Of a stretch of 31,410 nt of DNA, positions 29,622-31,410 are shown in pieces. Numbering within the stretch: position 1 is the stretch's first letter; every line of letters starts with the position of its first letter. A model generated the notes under the pieces. The model was not told where the DNA came from and searched no databases. It saw only the letters and a program-made list of their open reading frames with translations. The DNA comes from Hirudo medicinalis (taxonomy: Eukaryota; Annelida; Clitellata; Hirudinida; Hirudinidae). The stretch is from assembly GCA_011800805.1 (NCBI GenBank), contig MPNW01000190.1, forward strand, positions 16,961 through 48,370, written 5' to 3'. A program made the translations under genes and the position numbers.

Positions 29622-31410
29622 TTAGATTGAATTCATTCGTGCCATCACTTTTTTACAATCACTCACAATCAGTGTTTTCTTTACCACTGCTTAATTGTCA
29701 TCCATTGGAAACGTTATAAATTCCAGATGAAAGAATTACAACATGACAATCTGGCAAAGTTCATAGGAGCTTGTACAGAAACAGACAGGATTTGTTTTCT
29801 CATGCAATTCTGCAGCAGGGGGTCTCTTCAGGTTTACATTAATTAAAAACTATTCATAAAATTATATTGTTATTTTAACTGATATTTATATCACAAGGAT
29901 ATATTGGCTGATCCTCAGGCATCTCTGGATTGGTCCTTCAAAATTTCTTTTATCACAGATATTGCCAAGGTATGTTAATATTCTCTTAATATTTTCATTT
30001 ACAAGTTTAATGGGTTTTACCATTACATCTTTCATTGTTTTTGTTTCAAACTTTTCAAAGAGTTTCTTTAAAAGCTTTTTCCGCCCATTTACTCTATCTC
30101 TGCACTGGAAAGTTCTCTCATTTTGTCCGTTGTGTCCTTCCTTCAGTTATCATTCATTTTTAAATCTCGTGTATTTTATTTAGATGTTCTATTTTTAATT
30201 TCACTAACATCAAGTGGCATTTAACATGTTCGACACGCGGAGATATTTCTTATATTTATTGAAGAAGATGGACACGGACATGGGCAGAGGCGAACTCGCC
30301 AATGCAATCTAGAAAAGATGTCCCATATCCTTACTTTTATTAATGTTCGATCTTTGAATGGAATGTTTGACGTCGCTTGGTGTCATTGATGTGGTGTTGG
30401 ACTGAACTTTTCTGGTTTCTTTCGAGCTATTTTTACTTTTTGAACTGTTTCAAAATTGTCGGGAGTACTTTGGACTGTTGTTGCTTTAGCATCTTTGGAA
30501 GTTTCCTCCACCTCTATGGCTACTTCAACCACTCTATTGAAAGTTAATTCGTTCTCAGGAATTTTAAATAATGACTTCAAAACCCCCTCGTTACCAACTG
30601 AACAAATGAATCTTGTTTTTAAGGCCGCATCAAGCGTGTTCTCGATGCTTGGAAAGTCACATGTAGTAGCCACTCATCTAATTTTCGCCGCTAATTCTTG
30701 AATTGACTCTCTTGGCTCAATTTTAACTTCTGTCCAGAATCGAGACCGTTCTCGTACATCAAATCTTCTAGGGTTGAACTTTTGAATCATGACTTTTTGT
30801 ATCTCAGCAAAGTCCAAATTGTTCACGTCTCATGGTATGTGTCATTGAGCTGGTGTTTGCAGGAGGTTGTAAATTGAAGGAGTCTAGTTCGTTAGGAAAA
30901 CTGGTGAAATTCCTGCTGTCGGAATTGAATTTGCCTCCATAAACGTCAGAAAATGACTTAAATAGTCATTCCATAACTCCTTAGTTTGTTCGAAAGAGAC
31001 TCTGAATACCCATTGCAATAGGCCAAATTTCCAACAAAAATGACGACTTTATAACAAAAGTCTATCGAAAGAAAGTTCTTTCATCGACTGCGCCAATTGT
31101 TGGGTCTTTAATGAGCGTCTATTTTACAGGGCATGGCATATCTGCATCGGTCATATTTGGTTCAACATGGTCGCCTCACGAGCAACGTGTGCATGGTGGA
31201 TAACAGATGGGTCATCAAAGTATCATGTTATGGACTCCAGGCATTCCATGAAGATATGAGACTCGACAAACATGGTGATTCCCTTTACAGAAACCTTCTC
31301 TGGACAGCTCCGGAACATGTCAAATCATCCGGTTGCAGTCAGAAAGGAGATGTGTATAGTTTCTCCATTATTCTCTACGAAATACTTTACAGAGCATATC
31401 CCTATCAAAA
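25001..31410 (+). CDS. NPR1-like: natriuretic-peptide-receptor-type membrane guanylyl cyclase, 3' part outside window
   Basis: Family role: plasma-membrane receptor making cGMP from GTP on peptide binding. Exons: 25001-25191, 25290-25402, 25513-25863, 26090-26307, 26497-26589, 26707-26827, 26939-27069, 27280-27379, 27478-27556, 28937-29021, 29217-29411, 29727-29831, 29898-29969, and 31130 to the edge. All are in phase, giving about 711 residues. Residues 1-22 (MRQNIYFTILVFIIPLS) are a signal peptide. The ANF-receptor ectodomain runs to about 438; two Cys 26 residues apart (CDGITG...FGSMC) match the first disulfide of NPR-A, and IIILCHTNYDFIRKLI and PPPDKPVCGF are family-typical. TM: about 444-465 (IGLSVSVLFAVIVISLAILI). 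The kinase-homology domain starts near MAWKIKYGELQF and includes LQHDNLAKFIGACTETDRIC, FCSRGSLQDIL, LLWTAPEH and GDVYSFSIILYEIL. Its 'catalytic' motifs are degenerate: VMVHY in place of VAVK, HGRLTSN, and CYG in place of DYG. The dimerisation coil and cyclase domain lie beyond 31410. Confidence 0.95.
25965..26037 (-). mobile_element. LINE 3' tail with (ATT)n in cyclase intron 3
   Basis: On the minus strand GCCTCTGACGCTATGCAAAT, GGCGCATTATAAATTAACTA and a run of ATT triplets follow one another. The first ~45 bp are almost identical to the UTR of the LINE end at 17.22-17.26 kb. The triplet run is therefore the retroposon tail and not an independent microsatellite. Confidence 0.6.
28136..28599. 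mobile_element. hAT-type MITE rich in AAATCA/TGATTT words
   Basis: The left end CAATGATGGGTAATATTAG and the reverse complement of the right end, CAGTGATGGGCAAAATCC, are imperfect inverted repeats. Flanking 8-mers CATGCAGG (28128-28135) and CGTTCAGG (28600-28607) agree at 6 of 8 positions, consistent with an old 8-bp target duplication. The 464-bp interior repeats ATTTGATTTTGATTT-like words on both strands and has no coding potential. Confidence 0.6.
28603..28800 (+). mobile_element. tRNA-derived SINE-like repeat, copy 2
   Basis: The head GGTTAGCTGAATGGGTTGC resembles a tRNA box A, and TGTTCGCAACCC about 50 bp on resembles box B. The tail with AAGTGCCTTCACATTCGGAT and AAAAGATCGGCTAAATGC matches the inverted copy at 16532-16682. 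It is not a functional tRNA: no cloverleaf can be closed. Confidence 0.6.
29583..29620. repeat. (TAA)n microsatellite
   Basis: A TAA triplet run in the cyclase intron after the exon ending at 29411. Confidence 0.8.
29970..30239 (+). other. intron sequence, no feature
   Basis: Thymine-rich start of the intron between cyclase exons ending at 29969 and starting at 31130. A 73-codon open frame here has no recognised domain. Confidence 0.4.
30240..31035 (-). pseudogene. Ty3/gypsy-type gag remnant in the last visible cyclase intron
   Basis: Minus-strand fragments, 5' to 3': a segment with FMEANSIPTAGISPVFLTN, then IYNLLQTPAQ, then IQKVMIQKFNPRRFDVRERS and SIQELAAKIR. A stop follows, then the frame 30383-30673 with TLDAALKTRFICSV, LTFNRVVEVAIEVEETSKDA and FETVQKVKIARKK. 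This order (matrix-like helix, 'F.R..F...R..RF', 'L.DRFVCG', 'LTF..AVE.A...E') is that of gypsy-group Gag, as in K02A2.6-like proteins. A weak zinc-knuckle trace may follow near 30340 with its cysteines lost. Stops show decay; no protease, RT or LTR is seen in the window. Confidence 0.65.

Noticed and set aside
30456..30701. 81-codon plus-strand open frame
   Set aside because: Antisense of the gypsy gag remnant.

Overview
This is metazoan nuclear DNA: AT-rich, with intron-split genes, GT-AG splice sites, many degraded transposons and microsatellites. The gene content (an MRL adaptor and a natriuretic-peptide-type receptor guanylyl cyclase) requires an animal. The compact gene spacing and the TE set suggest an invertebrate, perhaps a lophotrochozoan; the species is a guess. 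Two isolated N bases point to a draft assembly.

Three protein-coding genes, all on the + strand, were rebuilt by joining exons with matching splice phase. (1) METTL15, a mitochondrial 12S rRNA m4C methyltransferase of the RsmH/MraW family, has five exons (3178-5876), gives about 371 aa and looks complete. (2) An MRL-family (Mig-10/RIAM/Lamellipodin) adaptor lies between 7208 and 15305. It has talin-binding-like N-terminal helices, an RA-PH module and a proline-rich tail, about 750 aa, with poly(A) signals near 16.07-16.15 kb. (3) A receptor guanylyl cyclase of the natriuretic peptide receptor type starts at 25001 and runs off the right edge. It shows a signal peptide, the ligand-binding ectodomain, one TM segment and most of the kinase-homology domain; the cyclase domain lies outside the window. 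The genes have no obvious joint function: mitochondrial ribosome maturation, integrin/actin signalling and cGMP signalling.

The rest is mostly mobile-element debris. An R2-like non-LTR remnant lies at about 0.96-1.86 kb and a piggyBac-like end at 2.25 kb. A 5'-truncated LINE with target-site duplications sits in METTL15 intron 2. The 16.5-21.4 kb intergenic region holds a SINE copy, two LINE 3' ends and a minus-strand, frameshifted DDE-transposase-like gene carrying a VDGGPDENPR motif. That gene is split by a hAT element with 8-bp target duplications. Introns of the cyclase gene hold a LINE tail, a hAT-type MITE, a tRNA-derived SINE and a Ty3/gypsy gag remnant.

The best candidates for under-described biology are the VDGGPDENPR family, with a possible D-D-E triad, and the strongly diverged pseudokinase signature of the receptor cyclase. 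I found no prokaryotic features, CRISPR arrays, rRNA or functional tRNA genes.
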